Assembly (NCBI RefSeq): GCF_900769625.1
Contig: NZ_CAAGHK010000090.1
Coordinates: forward strand, 45,204 to 109,203
DNA from: an uncultured Clostridium sp.
GTDB lineage: Bacteria > Bacillota > Clostridia > Clostridiales > Clostridiaceae
Reading direction: 5' to 3'
Length of the DNA: 64,000 nt
Shown: one piece after another, positions 43,603 through 52,279 of the stretch
Numbering within the stretch: position 1 is the stretch's first letter
Layout: the number at the start of each line of letters is the position of its first letter
Notes under the pieces: model-generated
Told to the model about the DNA's origin: nothing
What the model saw: only the letters and a program-made list of their open reading frames with translations
Database searches by the model: none
Made by a program: the position numbers and the translations under genes

Positions 43603-43963
43603 TAGATTAAAAGAAAGTATCATAATTATATTGTTTGCTGCAGCTTTTACTCAGATTTATCTTAACAACATATTAACTCATAGAATAAATGAAAAATCGC
43701 AATATACTTCGGCAGCAGAACCTATTTATAAAGATTTATCACAATTAAACAAAGAGATAAGTATTTTAAAAAATGCTGCAATATTAAATGCGCATAAAGA
43801 AAATAATATATGGTGTGTAGAAGTAAAGCTGAGTGGAGGAAAGCAGGAAATTTTAGAAGATATGAAAAAGTTAGAAAAATATGAAATTAAAAATTATGCA
43901 ATAAGCAAAAATAATACAGAAAATTGTGTTATAATAGATTTATATGGAATTAAACAGGAATAA
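43589..43963 (+). CDS. Pseudopilus operon protein, PilO-like position, 124 aa
   Basis: A small bitopic protein: one N-terminal membrane helix (about 10-27, IIIILFAAAFTQIYLNN), a coiled coil (about 35-62) and a short alpha/beta domain. This is the layout of PilO/GspM. ATG 43589 and ATG 43595 are both possible starts. It ends the operon; a hairpin follows at 43986-44011. Confidence 0.6.
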   Translation: MLMSSRLKESIIIILFAAAFTQIYLNNILTHRINEKSQYTSAAEPIYKDLSQLNKEISILKNAAILNAHKENNIWCVEVKLSGGKQEILEDMKKLEKYEIKNYAISKNNTENCVIIDLYGIKQE

Positions 43964-43985
43964 ATATATAATTTTTCGAGAAAGT

Positions 43986-44018
43986 AGTCATAAATAATTG
44001 CATTTATGACTGTCTTTT
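43986..44018 (+). terminator. Terminator after the pseudopilus operon
   Basis: A perfect 10-bp stem (43986-43995 with 44002-44011), 6-nt loop, followed by GTCTTTTG. Confidence 0.65.
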
Positions 44019-44118
44019 GATAAAATATCATTGTTATGTCAACGAGTAAGTGTATATACTAGTATTTTAAGTATTGAATTTGCATTGTAATTATTTTATA
44101 AATTTGGAGGGATATTTT

Positions 44119-44676
44119 ATGATATCAGCAGGAGACTTAAGAAAAGGAACTACTTTTGAGTTCGATGGACAAGTATTTACAGTAACAGATTTCTTACATG
44201 TTAAACCAGGTAAGGGTGCAGCATTCGTAAGAACTAAATTAAGAAACGTTATCTCTGGAGGAGTTGTAGATAGAACTTTTAACCCAACTGAAAAATTACA
44301 AGAAGCTGTAATTGAAAGAAAAGAAATGCAATATCTTTACAACGATGGTGAATTATACTACTTCATGGATCAAGAAACATTTGAACAAATTCCTTTAAAC
44401 CAAGAAAAAGTTGAAGAAGCTATCAAGTTCTTAAAGGAAAACATGTTTGCAACTATTAAATTCTTCAAAGGTGAAGCTTTCTCAGTTGAAGCACCAAACT
44501 TTGTTGAATTACAAATCACTCATTCAGAACCAGGAGTAAAAGGAAATACTACTACAAATGCATTAAAACCAGCTACAGTTGAAACTGGTGCAGTTGTAAG
44601 TGTTCCTATGTTCGTTAATGAAGGTGATGTTATCAGAATAGATACAAGAACTGGAGAATACATGGAAAGAGTTTAA
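44119..44676 (+). CDS. efp: Translation elongation factor P
   Basis: A 185-residue three-barrel protein of normal EF-P length. The tip loop is HVKPGKGAAF with K32, and the C-terminal VNEGDVIRIDTRTGEYMERV is typical. EF-P relieves ribosome stalling at polyproline. Codons are notably more biased than its neighbours, as in highly expressed genes. ATG 44119 has TTGGAGGG upstream; a TTG further up in frame is ignored. It has its own hairpin. Confidence 0.97.
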   Translation: MISAGDLRKGTTFEFDGQVFTVTDFLHVKPGKGAAFVRTKLRNVISGGVVDRTFNPTEKLQEAVIERKEMQYLYNDGELYYFMDQETFEQIPLNQEKVEEAIKFLKENMFATIKFFKGEAFSVEAPNFVELQITHSEPGVKGNTTTNALKPATVETGAVVSVPMFVNEGDVIRIDTRTGEYMERV

Positions 44677-44695
44677 TCTTACTGTATTATATGGG

Positions 44696-44729
44696 GTTGC
44701 TAAGTGATATGCTTAGCAACTCTATTTGT
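44696..44729 (+). terminator. Terminator after efp
   Basis: A perfect 9-bp stem (44696-44704 with 44712-44720), GTTGCTAAG arms, followed by TCTATTTGT. Confidence 0.7.
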
Positions 44730-44779
44730 ATATAAACATTTAAAAGAGAATTTATCATATGAACAGGAAGTGAAACAAT

Positions 44780-45142
44780 ATGGAACAGATTAAAAAAGAA
44801 ATTGAAAAGTTTAAAATCAGTTTATCTAATGTAGAAGATGATAATTATAAAAATTACTTTGACAGTATACAATCCATTTTAAATACAATGGCTGATAAGA
44901 TTGAAGAAGTTGTTGTAAATGTTGAAACAATGGAAGAAAATATGCAGTTTCTGGATGATGATTTATCAAATATTCAGGATGAATTATTTGAAGAAGTATC
45001 TATTGATGAACTTTCTGATATGGAAGATGAGTATGTTGAGATAAATTGTGTTCATTGTGGTAAACCAATTTTTATGGAGAAGTCTGCACTGGACAGCAAG
45101 GAACAGATTCCATGTCCTTACTGTCATGAAAATATAAAATAG
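44780..45142 (+). CDS. CD1247-type small protein with zinc-ribbon-like C-terminus
   Basis: A 120-residue protein of clostridial type (CD1247 N-terminal-domain family). The N-terminal 85 residues are helical and acidic; the C-terminal part holds CVHCGKPIFM and CPYCHENIK, two CxxC pairs that fit a zinc ribbon. Its place between efp and spoIIIAA is common in clostridia. Function unknown. GGAAGTG precedes the ATG. Confidence 0.82.
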   Translation: MEQIKKEIEKFKISLSNVEDDNYKNYFDSIQSILNTMADKIEEVVVNVETMEENMQFLDDDLSNIQDELFEEVSIDELSDMEDEYVEINCVHCGKPIFMEKSALDSKEQIPCPYCHENIK

Positions 45143-45539
45143 AAAATTAAGTGAATATATTTTAGTGAACTATTATAGATTTCAGGAATAAGTCAGATAA
45201 TGAACAGTTAAGTTTATTTTATCTGGCTTTTTTATTTGTGCAGAAATAAATTAAATATATAAATAATTATAATAAATATTGCTGCTTATATATTATTAAG
45301 AATAGAAATATATAAAATTATATTTTAAAGTAGATAAGATTTAAATTTATAGAAATATCTTATAAATTTAAGATATTTCTATAAATTTTATTTTTTGAAA
45401 ATATAAATATTATCTGATTAAAAGCTATTTATTCATAAATAAAAAGTTCCTTTACATATTTTTATTGTAATGTGTAATATTTTAACAAACTGAAAAATAT
45501 TAATTAAGTAGAAGGCAGGAAGGAGGTTTTATTGAAATT
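45143..45539. other. Intergenic region upstream of spoIIIAA with two terminator-like hairpins
   Basis: About 400 bases with no gene. The first hairpin pairs AGTCAGATAA (about 45192) with TTATCTGGCT (about 45219) before a T run. The second is a perfect 17-bp inverted repeat (45346-45362 with 45369-45385) followed by TTTTATTTTTT. The spoIIIA promoter (SigE in related species) should lie between 45400 and 45520; I cannot fix its boxes. Confidence 0.55.
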
Positions 45540-46466
45540 TTGAGAGCAGAAGAGGATATATTAGGCATTTTTCCACTAAAGATAGGTACATTACTTAAGG
45601 AAAGACTTTTAAAAGAACAAATATATGAAATCAGAATTAAGATAGGAAAACCTATACTGATATATTCAAAATATGGTGAAAGCATTATAAATCATGTTCC
45701 ATCAAAAGAAGATATGAAAAGTCTGATTCAGAAAATTTCAAATTATTCACTTTATGCTTATGAAGAAGACATAAGACAGGGATTTATTACAATCAAAGGC
45801 GGGCACAGGATTGGCATTGCAGGTGAATGTGTAATGGAAAATGGTGAAGTAAAGACAATAAGAAATATCTCCTCGATAAATATTAGAATAGCAAATGAAG
45901 TTATAGGATGTTCCGATGAATTAATTAGGTATATATATTCAAAAAAGCAGGACCGGATATTTAACACGATAATAATTTCTCCTCCAAAGTGTGGCAAGAC
46001 AACAGTTTTAAGGGATATAGCAAGAAATATTTCTAACGGTATGCCTTTATTAGGTCTTTATGGACGTAAAGTTGTTGTGGTTGATGAAAGAAGTGAAATT
46101 GGAGCATGTCACTTTGGTATTCCACAAAATGATATCGGCATAAGGACAGATATTTTAGATAACTGTTTGAAAAGAGAAGGCATGATAATGGCCATAAGAA
46201 GCTTGTCTCCAGAAATATTAATATGTGATGAAGTAGGAACCAAAGGCGATATGGAAGCCCTTCTGATGGCATTTAATTCTGGAGTAAATATAATAACATC
46301 AATTCATGGATTTACGATAGAAGATCTCTATAAGAGAAGGGTTTTTCATGATTTATTAGATAACGGAATAATAGAACGGGCAATTGTGCTCAGTTCCCGT
46401 AAGGGTGTTGGGACAATTGAAAATATTTATCAGCTGAAGGAGGGGGAGAATGTATGCTTAAGGTAA
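45540..46466 (+). CDS. spoIIIAA: Stage III sporulation protein AA (ATPase)
   Basis: A 308-residue secretion-type ATPase. The Walker A loop SPPKCGKTT is at 147-155 and LICDEVGTKGDMEAL carries the Walker B site. It is related to secretion-pilus ATPases and is thought to power the SpoIIIA-SpoIIQ channel between mother cell and forespore. The TTG start at 45540 has AGGAGG 12 bases upstream; there is no ATG near. It overlaps spoIIIAB by 13 bases. Confidence 0.95.
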   Translation: MRAEEDILGIFPLKIGTLLKERLLKEQIYEIRIKIGKPILIYSKYGESIINHVPSKEDMKSLIQKISNYSLYAYEEDIRQGFITIKGGHRIGIAGECVMENGEVKTIRNISSINIRIANEVIGCSDELIRYIYSKKQDRIFNTIIISPPKCGKTTVLRDIARNISNGMPLLGLYGRKVVVVDERSEIGACHFGIPQNDIGIRTDILDNCLKREGMIMAIRSLSPEILICDEVGTKGDMEALLMAFNSGVNIITSIHGFTIEDLYKRRVFHDLLDNGIIERAIVLSSRKGVGTIENIYQLKEGENVCLR

Positions 46467-46972
46467 TTCTTGCAACCATGCTTTTCAGTGTATGTTCGTA
46501 TGCAGGATTCCTCTATGGAGAAAATTTTAATCAAAGAATGATACAGCTGCGGGAAGTTCTTAAAAGCCTTTTAATTCTTCAAAATGACGTCTTGTATGGT
46601 TCAACACCTCTTCCAGAAGCATTTGATCATTTTTCATATAAAGTTGAAGAACCGATAAATTCATTTATTAATGGAATAAAGTCAAAATTGGTTTCGGGAA
46701 GTGTTGAAAGTGTTTATGAGGGTGTAGCAGGTGAGTATCAGGAACTAAAAGGAAAATTCAGTCTTAATGAAAGTGATATAAAAATTCTTGGTGATTTCTT
46801 TAAATCACTTGGTGAGTCAGGAGTTTTCGGACAGGAAAGAATATTTTCACTAGCAATTGAAGGCATAAGGATGAATTTATCGGAAGCTGAAGAATCTGCA
46901 AAGAAAAATGTAAAGCTGTATAGATATCTTGGTGTATGCATTGGAGGAATGCTCACAATTTTTGTTATATGA
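46454..46972 (+). CDS. spoIIIAB: Stage III sporulation protein AB
   Basis: A 172-residue protein of family length: an N-terminal hydrophobic segment (about 1-18), a helical GspF-like cytoplasmic part and a C-terminal membrane helix (YLGVCIGGMLTIFVI). It acts with SpoIIIAA in the channel platform. GGAGGGGGAGA lies before the ATG inside the end of spoIIIAA. Unusually, a 246-base spacer follows before spoIIIAC. Confidence 0.93.
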   Translation: MLKVILATMLFSVCSYAGFLYGENFNQRMIQLREVLKSLLILQNDVLYGSTPLPEAFDHFSYKVEEPINSFINGIKSKLVSGSVESVYEGVAGEYQELKGKFSLNESDIKILGDFFKSLGESGVFGQERIFSLAIEGIRMNLSEAEESAKKNVKLYRYLGVCIGGMLTIFVI

Positions 46973-47218
46973 TTCATAAACATAATATATTTTTAATATT
47001 AATAATTAACAACAGTAAATCCAGAAAACAGGATGACGTATAAAAATATAAATTAAGCTTTTAAATTATGCAGATAAGTTAAAGCTATTGAATATATAAG
47101 TTCTAATAATGAATCTTCATTTATTAGAAATCTGCAAAGATTTCATCCATAATTATCAATTGAATAAATATTGTTGTTTTAGCAGAAAGTAGAAAGAGCA
47201 TGCATAGGGGGAGAAAAA
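46973..47218. other. 246-base spacer splitting the spoIIIA operon, with repeat copy B
   Basis: In most clostridia spoIIIAB and AC are adjacent. Here 246 AT-rich bases without a gene separate them, containing the repeat core at 47126-47148 on the - strand. No clear terminator with a T run is seen, so the operon may still be read through. Confidence 0.6.
47126..47163 (-). repeat. Dispersed intergenic repeat, copy B
   Basis: On the - strand this reads the same 23-base core as 240-262 (two differences) and is likewise preceded by a CAATTGATAATTAT-type flank. The core contains the palindrome GAAATCT-TTGC-AGATTTC. Confidence 0.55.
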
Positions 47219-47416
47219 ATGAATGATATAAGTATTCTTTTAAAGATTGGCGGAGCAGGAATAATTCTTGTTATTCTTGATAAAGTATTGACAAGCAGTG
47301 GAAAGTCTGATATTGCAGCAATCACTAATATTGCTGGTGTGGTAATAATACTGCTGATGATAGTTTCAATAATCGGAGATCTGTTCAACACCGTAAAGAC
47401 CATGTTTATTATGTAG
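47219..47416 (+). CDS. spoIIIAC: Stage III sporulation protein AC
   Basis: A 65-residue membrane protein with two hydrophobic helices (about 7-22 and 37-55), the expected size and layout. TAGGGGGAG lies before the ATG. It resembles small membrane components of secretion systems and works in the SpoIIIA channel. spoIIIAD starts 11 bases later. Confidence 0.94.
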   Translation: MNDISILLKIGGAGIILVILDKVLTSSGKSDIAAITNIAGVVIILLMIVSIIGDLFNTVKTMFIM

Positions 47417-47427
47417 CAGGTGGTATT

Positions 47428-47811
47428 ATGTTGATTTTAAAAATAGTTGGAATGGCTTTTGTGGCAATGTTCATTATTGTAATTATAAGAAAGTCTGGAA
47501 GCAATATTGGAACATTATTGGAGTTGGTAGCTGGTGCATTAATATTTTTTGTTATTTTTGATCCACTAAAGGAAATAATAACTTTTCTGCAGACTATATC
47601 AGATAAAGCAAACATAGATATGGTCTATATTGGAATTATTCTGAAGATTATCGGTATTGCTTATATTGCATCATTTGCTAGTACTTTATGCAAAGATGCA
47701 AATGTGGATAGTCTGGCATCGCAGATTGATTTTGCAGGAAAAATCATGATTCTTGTGCTGGCTATTCCTATTTTGATGGCAGTTTTGAATTCGATACTAC
47801 AGATAATGTGA
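47428..47811 (+). CDS. spoIIIAD: Stage III sporulation protein AD
   Basis: A 127-residue membrane protein with four hydrophobic segments and the family-typical IIGIAYIASFASTLCKDA and ASQIDFAGKIMIL. CAGGTGG precedes the ATG. Part of the SpoIIIA feeding-tube apparatus. Confidence 0.94.
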   Translation: MLILKIVGMAFVAMFIIVIIRKSGSNIGTLLELVAGALIFFVIFDPLKEIITFLQTISDKANIDMVYIGIILKIIGIAYIASFASTLCKDANVDSLASQIDFAGKIMILVLAIPILMAVLNSILQIM

Positions 47812-47847
47812 TGAAGTTTTTAGATAAGCAAAAGCAGCAAATTTCTT

Positions 47848-49206
47848 ATGAATTTAGTTAAAGGTTGTGTATCCAATATGACGAGGATAAAAAGGTTAAC
47901 AGTTTTTTTTATAAGTATATTGTTATTATTTATGACGTGTGAACAGGTATTTCTGTACAAAGACATAAAGCCTGCATTGGCAGTGGAATATACAAAAGAT
48001 AGTACTGCTCCTGCATCAGATAACAGTAGAAATATATCTGTGCAGGAAGATATCAATGATACGTCAGATAAAAACAGTGAAGATTCAAAAAATCCAAAAG
48101 AAGATAAAAAAGAAGAACTGAAAATTGAGGATATAGGAGGAGAAGCAAAAGGGCAGATTCAAACACTATATGATTACATCAGCAGGATAAAAACAGATGT
48201 TGAACTGCTGCAGGGACTTGATCCAGTAGATTATATAAATACTTTTATTTCAGAGGGGAAGGGTAATTTATCATTTGATACTATTATGAAGGCTGTCATA
48301 AGCCTGTTTTTCAAGGAAGTAAAAAGTGTACTTGCACTTGTGGTCTCAATAGTTACAATTGCAATATTATGTGCACTTTTAAAAAATCTTCAGGACTCAT
48401 TTGATAATGAGAGCATATCACAGGTTGCATTTTATGCATGTTATGCACTGATAATAATAATCCTTTCAAAAAGCTTTATTATTTCCTTATCAGTGGCGCA
48501 GAATGTAATAAATGATGTGTCAAATTTCATGAATGCATTGCTGCCAATACTTGTGACCATGATAGCCCTTGCAGGGGGAGTGACACAGGCAGCAACAATG
48601 GATCCTTTTGTCCTCGGGGCAGTAATATTAATACCAAAGATTTATACAAATGTGATAATACCAATGATTCTTATGGGATTTGTTTTAGAATTTGCAAATA
48701 ATATTTCTGAAGAACATAAGATTACTAATTTATGTAAGCTTATGAAACAATGTATAGTCTGGTTTCAAGGGATAATAGTAACTGCTTTCATTGCACTGCT
48801 GACTATCAGAGGAATAAGTGCCAGTACAATGGATGCAGTAACACTGAAAACAGCAAAATTTGCAGTTGATAATTTTATACCGATATTAGGTAAGACATTT
48901 TCAGATGCAATAACTTCGGTAGCAGGATATTCACTGATAATAAAAAATGCCATTAGTTCAATAGGGCTTGTTGTAGTACTGCTGATTTTGCTCTATCCGA
49001 TAATAAAACTTATTTTGATGACACTGATATATAAAATTTCAGCAGCACTTGTAGAGCCGGTAAGTGATTCAAGGATAACAAAATCTTTAGAGGCAGCAGG
49101 AAATTCGATGGTTCTTATCATATCATGTGTGCTGACTGTCACTCTGCTGTTCTTCATATTAATTGCTATCATGGCTCAGGCGGGAAGTTTTGTAGTATGG
49201 GGATGA
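47848..49206 (+). CDS. spoIIIAE: Stage III sporulation protein AE
   Basis: A 452-residue polytopic membrane protein. A signal-like hydrophobic segment (LTVFFISILLLFMTC) is followed by a polar, Asp/Lys/Ser-rich linker (about 50-105) and then at least six hydrophobic helices, with LPILVTMIALAGGVTQAA. Start uncertain: ATG 47848 has no good ribosome site; ATG 47878 (MTRIKRL) would give a more typical signal peptide and has AAAGG 14 bases upstream. Longer than the roughly 400 residues of the Bacillus protein because of the linker. Confidence 0.94.
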   Translation: MNLVKGCVSNMTRIKRLTVFFISILLLFMTCEQVFLYKDIKPALAVEYTKDSTAPASDNSRNISVQEDINDTSDKNSEDSKNPKEDKKEELKIEDIGGEAKGQIQTLYDYISRIKTDVELLQGLDPVDYINTFISEGKGNLSFDTIMKAVISLFFKEVKSVLALVVSIVTIAILCALLKNLQDSFDNESISQVAFYACYALIIIILSKSFIISLSVAQNVINDVSNFMNALLPILVTMIALAGGVTQAATMDPFVLGAVILIPKIYTNVIIPMILMGFVLEFANNISEEHKITNLCKLMKQCIVWFQGIIVTAFIALLTIRGISASTMDAVTLKTAKFAVDNFIPILGKTFSDAITSVAGYSLIIKNAISSIGLVVVLLILLYPIIKLILMTLIYKISAALVEPVSDSRITKSLEAAGNSMVLIISCVLTVTLLFFILIAIMAQAGSFVVWG

Positions 49207-49210
49207 TTTT

Positions 49211-49801
49211 ATGGAAAAGCTGAAGGCATTTGTAACGACCCTTACTGCCGTATTGATTTTTATGAGTGCAGTAGAAATTCTTACACCGGACAAAAAGATG
49301 AAAAAGTACATTTCATTTGCTCTGGGACTGATATTGATAAGTACGATTTTAAATCCTATTGTTGAATTTATCACCAATGGAGAAAAAAGTGTTCTGCAGG
49401 GAATAGAAAGCTATGAAAGTGTATTTTCAATGAATCAGCAGAAGGTTAATACAGATGGAGCTACTAATTACGAAAGCAGCATGGATAATGAAGATGCACG
49501 GAAGAAGGCTTTTGTAAACAACTTTAATAAAAACTGTGAAAGCATGCTTAAGAATAAGTTTGACAATATTAAATTTAAAAGCAGAGTAGACTGCGATGTT
49601 GATTTCAATAATGTAAAGATAAATATCAAAAAACTTAAAATAGGAATCAAGGATAAAAATGTACGTAAGGTGCAGAAGGTTGAAATAGGAACTGAACCTA
49701 AGGATGAACTGAGAGAAGAATATAAAGACGTGATAAGTTATGCTGCAAGTGAATTTGACATACCGAAAGAAAAAATAGAAATATATATTCTGGATGAATA
49801 G
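49211..49801 (+). CDS. spoIIIAF: Stage III sporulation protein AF
   Basis: A 196-residue protein with two N-terminal membrane helices (about 5-22 and 35-52, YISFALGLILISTILNPIV) and a soluble C-terminal ring-building-type domain. Four bases separate it from spoIIIAE; spoIIIAG follows directly after a GGAGG that overlaps its stop. Confidence 0.93.
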   Translation: MEKLKAFVTTLTAVLIFMSAVEILTPDKKMKKYISFALGLILISTILNPIVEFITNGEKSVLQGIESYESVFSMNQQKVNTDGATNYESSMDNEDARKKAFVNNFNKNCESMLKNKFDNIKFKSRVDCDVDFNNVKINIKKLKIGIKDKNVRKVQKVEIGTEPKDELREEYKDVISYAASEFDIPKEKIEIYILDE

Positions 49802-49814
49802 GAGGATTCAATAT

Positions 49815-50435
49815 ATGAGTATGAAAAAGATAACTGATGATGTTAAAGATTTTTTTGACAAGAACAGTAAATTAAAAAATCTGATAGTAATATGTCTCAT
49901 CTTGGTTTTTATCCTCATTGCAATGAATGTTGTCGGAAGTAGCAGTATGCTGAACAGTAAAATAACTTCCATGTCAAATAATAATACCAAGACTGAAGAA
50001 AGTGTTGAGAAATCAAATGAACAGGTGATGACTAGTGATGAATATGAAGCAAAGCAGAAGACAGATCTTATAAATATACTTAAAAAAATGAATGGTGTCG
50101 GTGATGTAGATGTGATGATCACCTTTGAAAATGGCGAAGAAAAGGTTCCAGCATATGATAAGACAGAGCAGAAGGCAACTACCGAGGAAACTGATACCCA
50201 GGGAGGTAAAAGAGTAAACAATCAGAATAATGATAATTCTAAAGTTGTAATGACACAGGATAATGGAAAAAATGAGCCTTTTATTCTGACAACTTATAAA
50301 CCTAAGATAGTCGGTATAGTAATAGTTGCCGAAGGAGCAGAAAACAGCAAGACAAAATATGAAATTGAACAGGCAGTTTCAAAATTATATAACTTAAGTT
50401 TAGATAAGGTTAATGTATATAGTATGAAGAAGTAG
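49815..50435 (+). CDS. spoIIIAG: Stage III sporulation protein AG
   Basis: A 206-residue bitopic protein with one membrane helix (about 25-43), an Asn/Ser/Thr-rich linker, then a ring-forming domain (LINILKKMNGVGDVDVMITFENG, with the usual long insertion rich in Thr/Glu/Asn). SpoIIIAG makes a large ring in the intermembrane channel. ATG 49815 has AGGAGG upstream; the in-frame ATG at 49794 lies inside spoIIIAF. Confidence 0.93.
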   Translation: MSMKKITDDVKDFFDKNSKLKNLIVICLILVFILIAMNVVGSSSMLNSKITSMSNNNTKTEESVEKSNEQVMTSDEYEAKQKTDLINILKKMNGVGDVDVMITFENGEEKVPAYDKTEQKATTEETDTQGGKRVNNQNNDNSKVVMTQDNGKNEPFILTTYKPKIVGIVIVAEGAENSKTKYEIEQAVSKLYNLSLDKVNVYSMKK

Positions 50436-50474
50436 CATATAATTAGATAGATATGAAATGGGGGGGAATTTATT

Positions 50475-51011
50475 ATGACAAAGAAACAGTGTGGGATTAT
50501 TTTTACATTACTTGCGTTGATATTGTGTACTGGTGTTCTGGCTGCAAAGCTTAATAATGGAGGGTTGAATGATCCTACAGATCTAAGCCAGGTTTTATCA
50601 TCAGAAACAGTGACCAGGGATAATACAGACACTGAAAATGAAAAAGATACAGAAACTTTAAATAATCAGAATTATTTTTATGAAGCAAGAAGTGAAAGAG
50701 AACAGAAGGATTCAGCAACAATTCAGTCATTAAATGCAATAATTGCTGACTCAAATACATCACAGGCACAAAAAGATGATGCAACTAAAGAGTTGACTAA
50801 AAAAACTATGGTTAAGGATAATGAAGGAAGAATAGAATTAAACATAAAAAATAAGGGTTTTGAAGATGCTCTATGCATGCTTGAAGACAATAAAGCAACT
50901 GTCGTAGTTAAATCATCAACTGGAATAGAAGAAGCTGATAGTGTTGCCATTCAGGAAATCGTACAGGATGTTTCAAATATAAAAGATGTTATTATAGAAG
51001 TTCAGAAATAA
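50475..51011 (+). CDS. spoIIIAH: Stage III sporulation protein AH
   Basis: A 178-residue bitopic protein with one N-terminal membrane helix (about 5-24), a linker, and a C-terminal YscJ/FliF-like domain (FEDALCMLEDNKATVVV). In Bacillus it binds SpoIIQ across the intermembrane space. GGGGGGAA precedes the ATG. It is the last gene of the spoIIIA operon. Confidence 0.93.
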   Translation: MTKKQCGIIFTLLALILCTGVLAAKLNNGGLNDPTDLSQVLSSETVTRDNTDTENEKDTETLNNQNYFYEARSEREQKDSATIQSLNAIIADSNTSQAQKDDATKELTKKTMVKDNEGRIELNIKNKGFEDALCMLEDNKATVVVKSSTGIEEADSVAIQEIVQDVSNIKDVIIEVQK

Positions 51012-51098
51012 TATAATTGTAAAGTTAAATTATATTTGTTATAATGAACATAAGATTAGCATGTTTTGTATGTACAAAACCGAGGAGGCTCAGATAGT

Positions 51099-51491
51099 AT
51101 GGAAAATGTAAATAAAGATATAAATAAAGATGAAAATATTGGGATTGTTAAGATTTCTGATGAAGTAGTTAGTGTTATAGCAGGAATAGCGGCACAGGAA
51201 GTTGATGGAGTATTAGACAGCCAGAACAGTGTAGCAAGCAACTTGACAAATATATTCAAGAATAAAAAGAATGCAGCAAAAGGAACTAAAGTAACTTTAG
51301 AAGATGATAAAGCCATCATTGAGATGAATGTTGCAGTTGAGTACGGAAGAAAGATTAATGAATTAGCAGCTTCAGTTCAGGAAAATGTTAAAAAGACTGT
51401 TGAAGCTATGACAGGATTAGAAGTTGATTCTGTTAACATCTGTGTTCAAAGTATTTACTTACCAAAAGAAGAAGGAAATGAATCTAAATAG
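51099..51491 (+). CDS. Asp23/Gls24 family envelope stress protein (AmaP/YqhY type)
   Basis: A 130-residue Asp23-family protein with the typical GIVKISDEVVSVIAGIAAQEVDGV start of the domain and a C-terminal VDSVNICVQSIYL. The YqhY type regularly precedes nusB in Firmicutes and has been tied to lipid/acetyl-CoA carboxylase control. GAGGAGG precedes the ATG at 51099; an upstream in-frame non-ATG start at 51066 overlaps the leader and is unlikely. A palindrome terminator follows. Confidence 0.93.
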   Translation: MENVNKDINKDENIGIVKISDEVVSVIAGIAAQEVDGVLDSQNSVASNLTNIFKNKKNAAKGTKVTLEDDKAIIEMNVAVEYGRKINELAASVQENVKKTVEAMTGLEVDSVNICVQSIYLPKEEGNESK

Positions 51492-51500
51492 TTTAGTTTT

Positions 51501-51532
51501 CACCCTCTGAAATTTCAGAGGGTGTTTAATTT
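51501..51532 (+). terminator. Terminator after the Asp23-family gene
   Basis: A perfect inverted repeat CACCCTCTGAAA/TTTCAGAGGGTG (51501-51524) followed by TTTAATTT. Confidence 0.75.
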
Positions 51533-51628
51533 GACTTATATTTATAAAGATATAAGTTTAAAAGATATAAAAAGTGTGTATAATGTTAAATGTACATAAT
51601 TAATATGCATATAATTTAGGAGGATTCG

Positions 51629-52024
51629 ATGAATAGAAAATTATCTAGGGAAAAAACTATGGAGTTATTATTCGGAATAACTTGTAGTAAAGATACGGTT
51701 GCTGAAGCAGTAGAAACTTTTATTGAGAATTATGAAGGTGACATAAAGGAATTAGATCTTACATATATCAAACAAGCATTAATCGGAGTTGAAAATAACA
51801 AGGAAGCTATAGATGAAGCGATATCTTCTAATCTTCAAAACTGGAAGATAGAAAGAATATCAAAAGTAAACTTAACTATTTTAAGACTTGCAGCTTATGA
51901 AATATTATTTGATGAAAATGTCCCAAGAAGCGTTGCAATAAATGAAGCATTAGAAATTACAAGAAAATATTCTGATGAAAAGAGTGTTTCTTTTATTAAT
52001 GGAGTACTTGATAAAATAAAATAA
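51629..52024 (+). CDS. nusB: Transcription antitermination factor NusB
   Basis: A 131-residue all-helical protein of normal length, starting NRKLSREKTMELLF and with the conserved LRLAAYEILFDENVPRSVAINEALEI region. NusB binds boxA RNA in rRNA leaders. AGGAGG precedes the ATG. Its own hairpin ends the transcript, so it is separate from folD. Confidence 0.96.
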   Translation: MNRKLSREKTMELLFGITCSKDTVAEAVETFIENYEGDIKELDLTYIKQALIGVENNKEAIDEAISSNLQNWKIERISKVNLTILRLAAYEILFDENVPRSVAINEALEITRKYSDEKSVSFINGVLDKIK

Positions 52025-52040
52025 TTATATTTATTTTAAT

Positions 52041-52078
52041 AAAGGTCTGATAAGTTAAATAATTTATCAGATCTTTTT
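52041..52078 (+). terminator. Terminator after nusB
   Basis: A stem of GGTCTGATAA with TTATCAGATC (within 52044-52053 and 52064-52073), followed by TTTTT. Confidence 0.75.
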
Positions 52079-52279
52079 CAATTGGACAAATACTTCTTTC
52101 TTTATTTATTAAATAACGAATAAATATGGAAATTATTGTCAGAAACAAAATGAAGAATGGATATATATAAACAATTATTGAAAAAATATAAAAGTAAAGT
52201 TAAAATATACACATAGAGCATCATGTATTTTTGTAGGCAGGATGTATCAAGTGCAAATGAGAAAGCGGGGAATTAATAA

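Noticed and set aside
52150..52279. Folate riboswitch upstream of folD
   Set aside because: No helix pattern of known tetrahydrofolate riboswitches can be found in this AT-rich leader.
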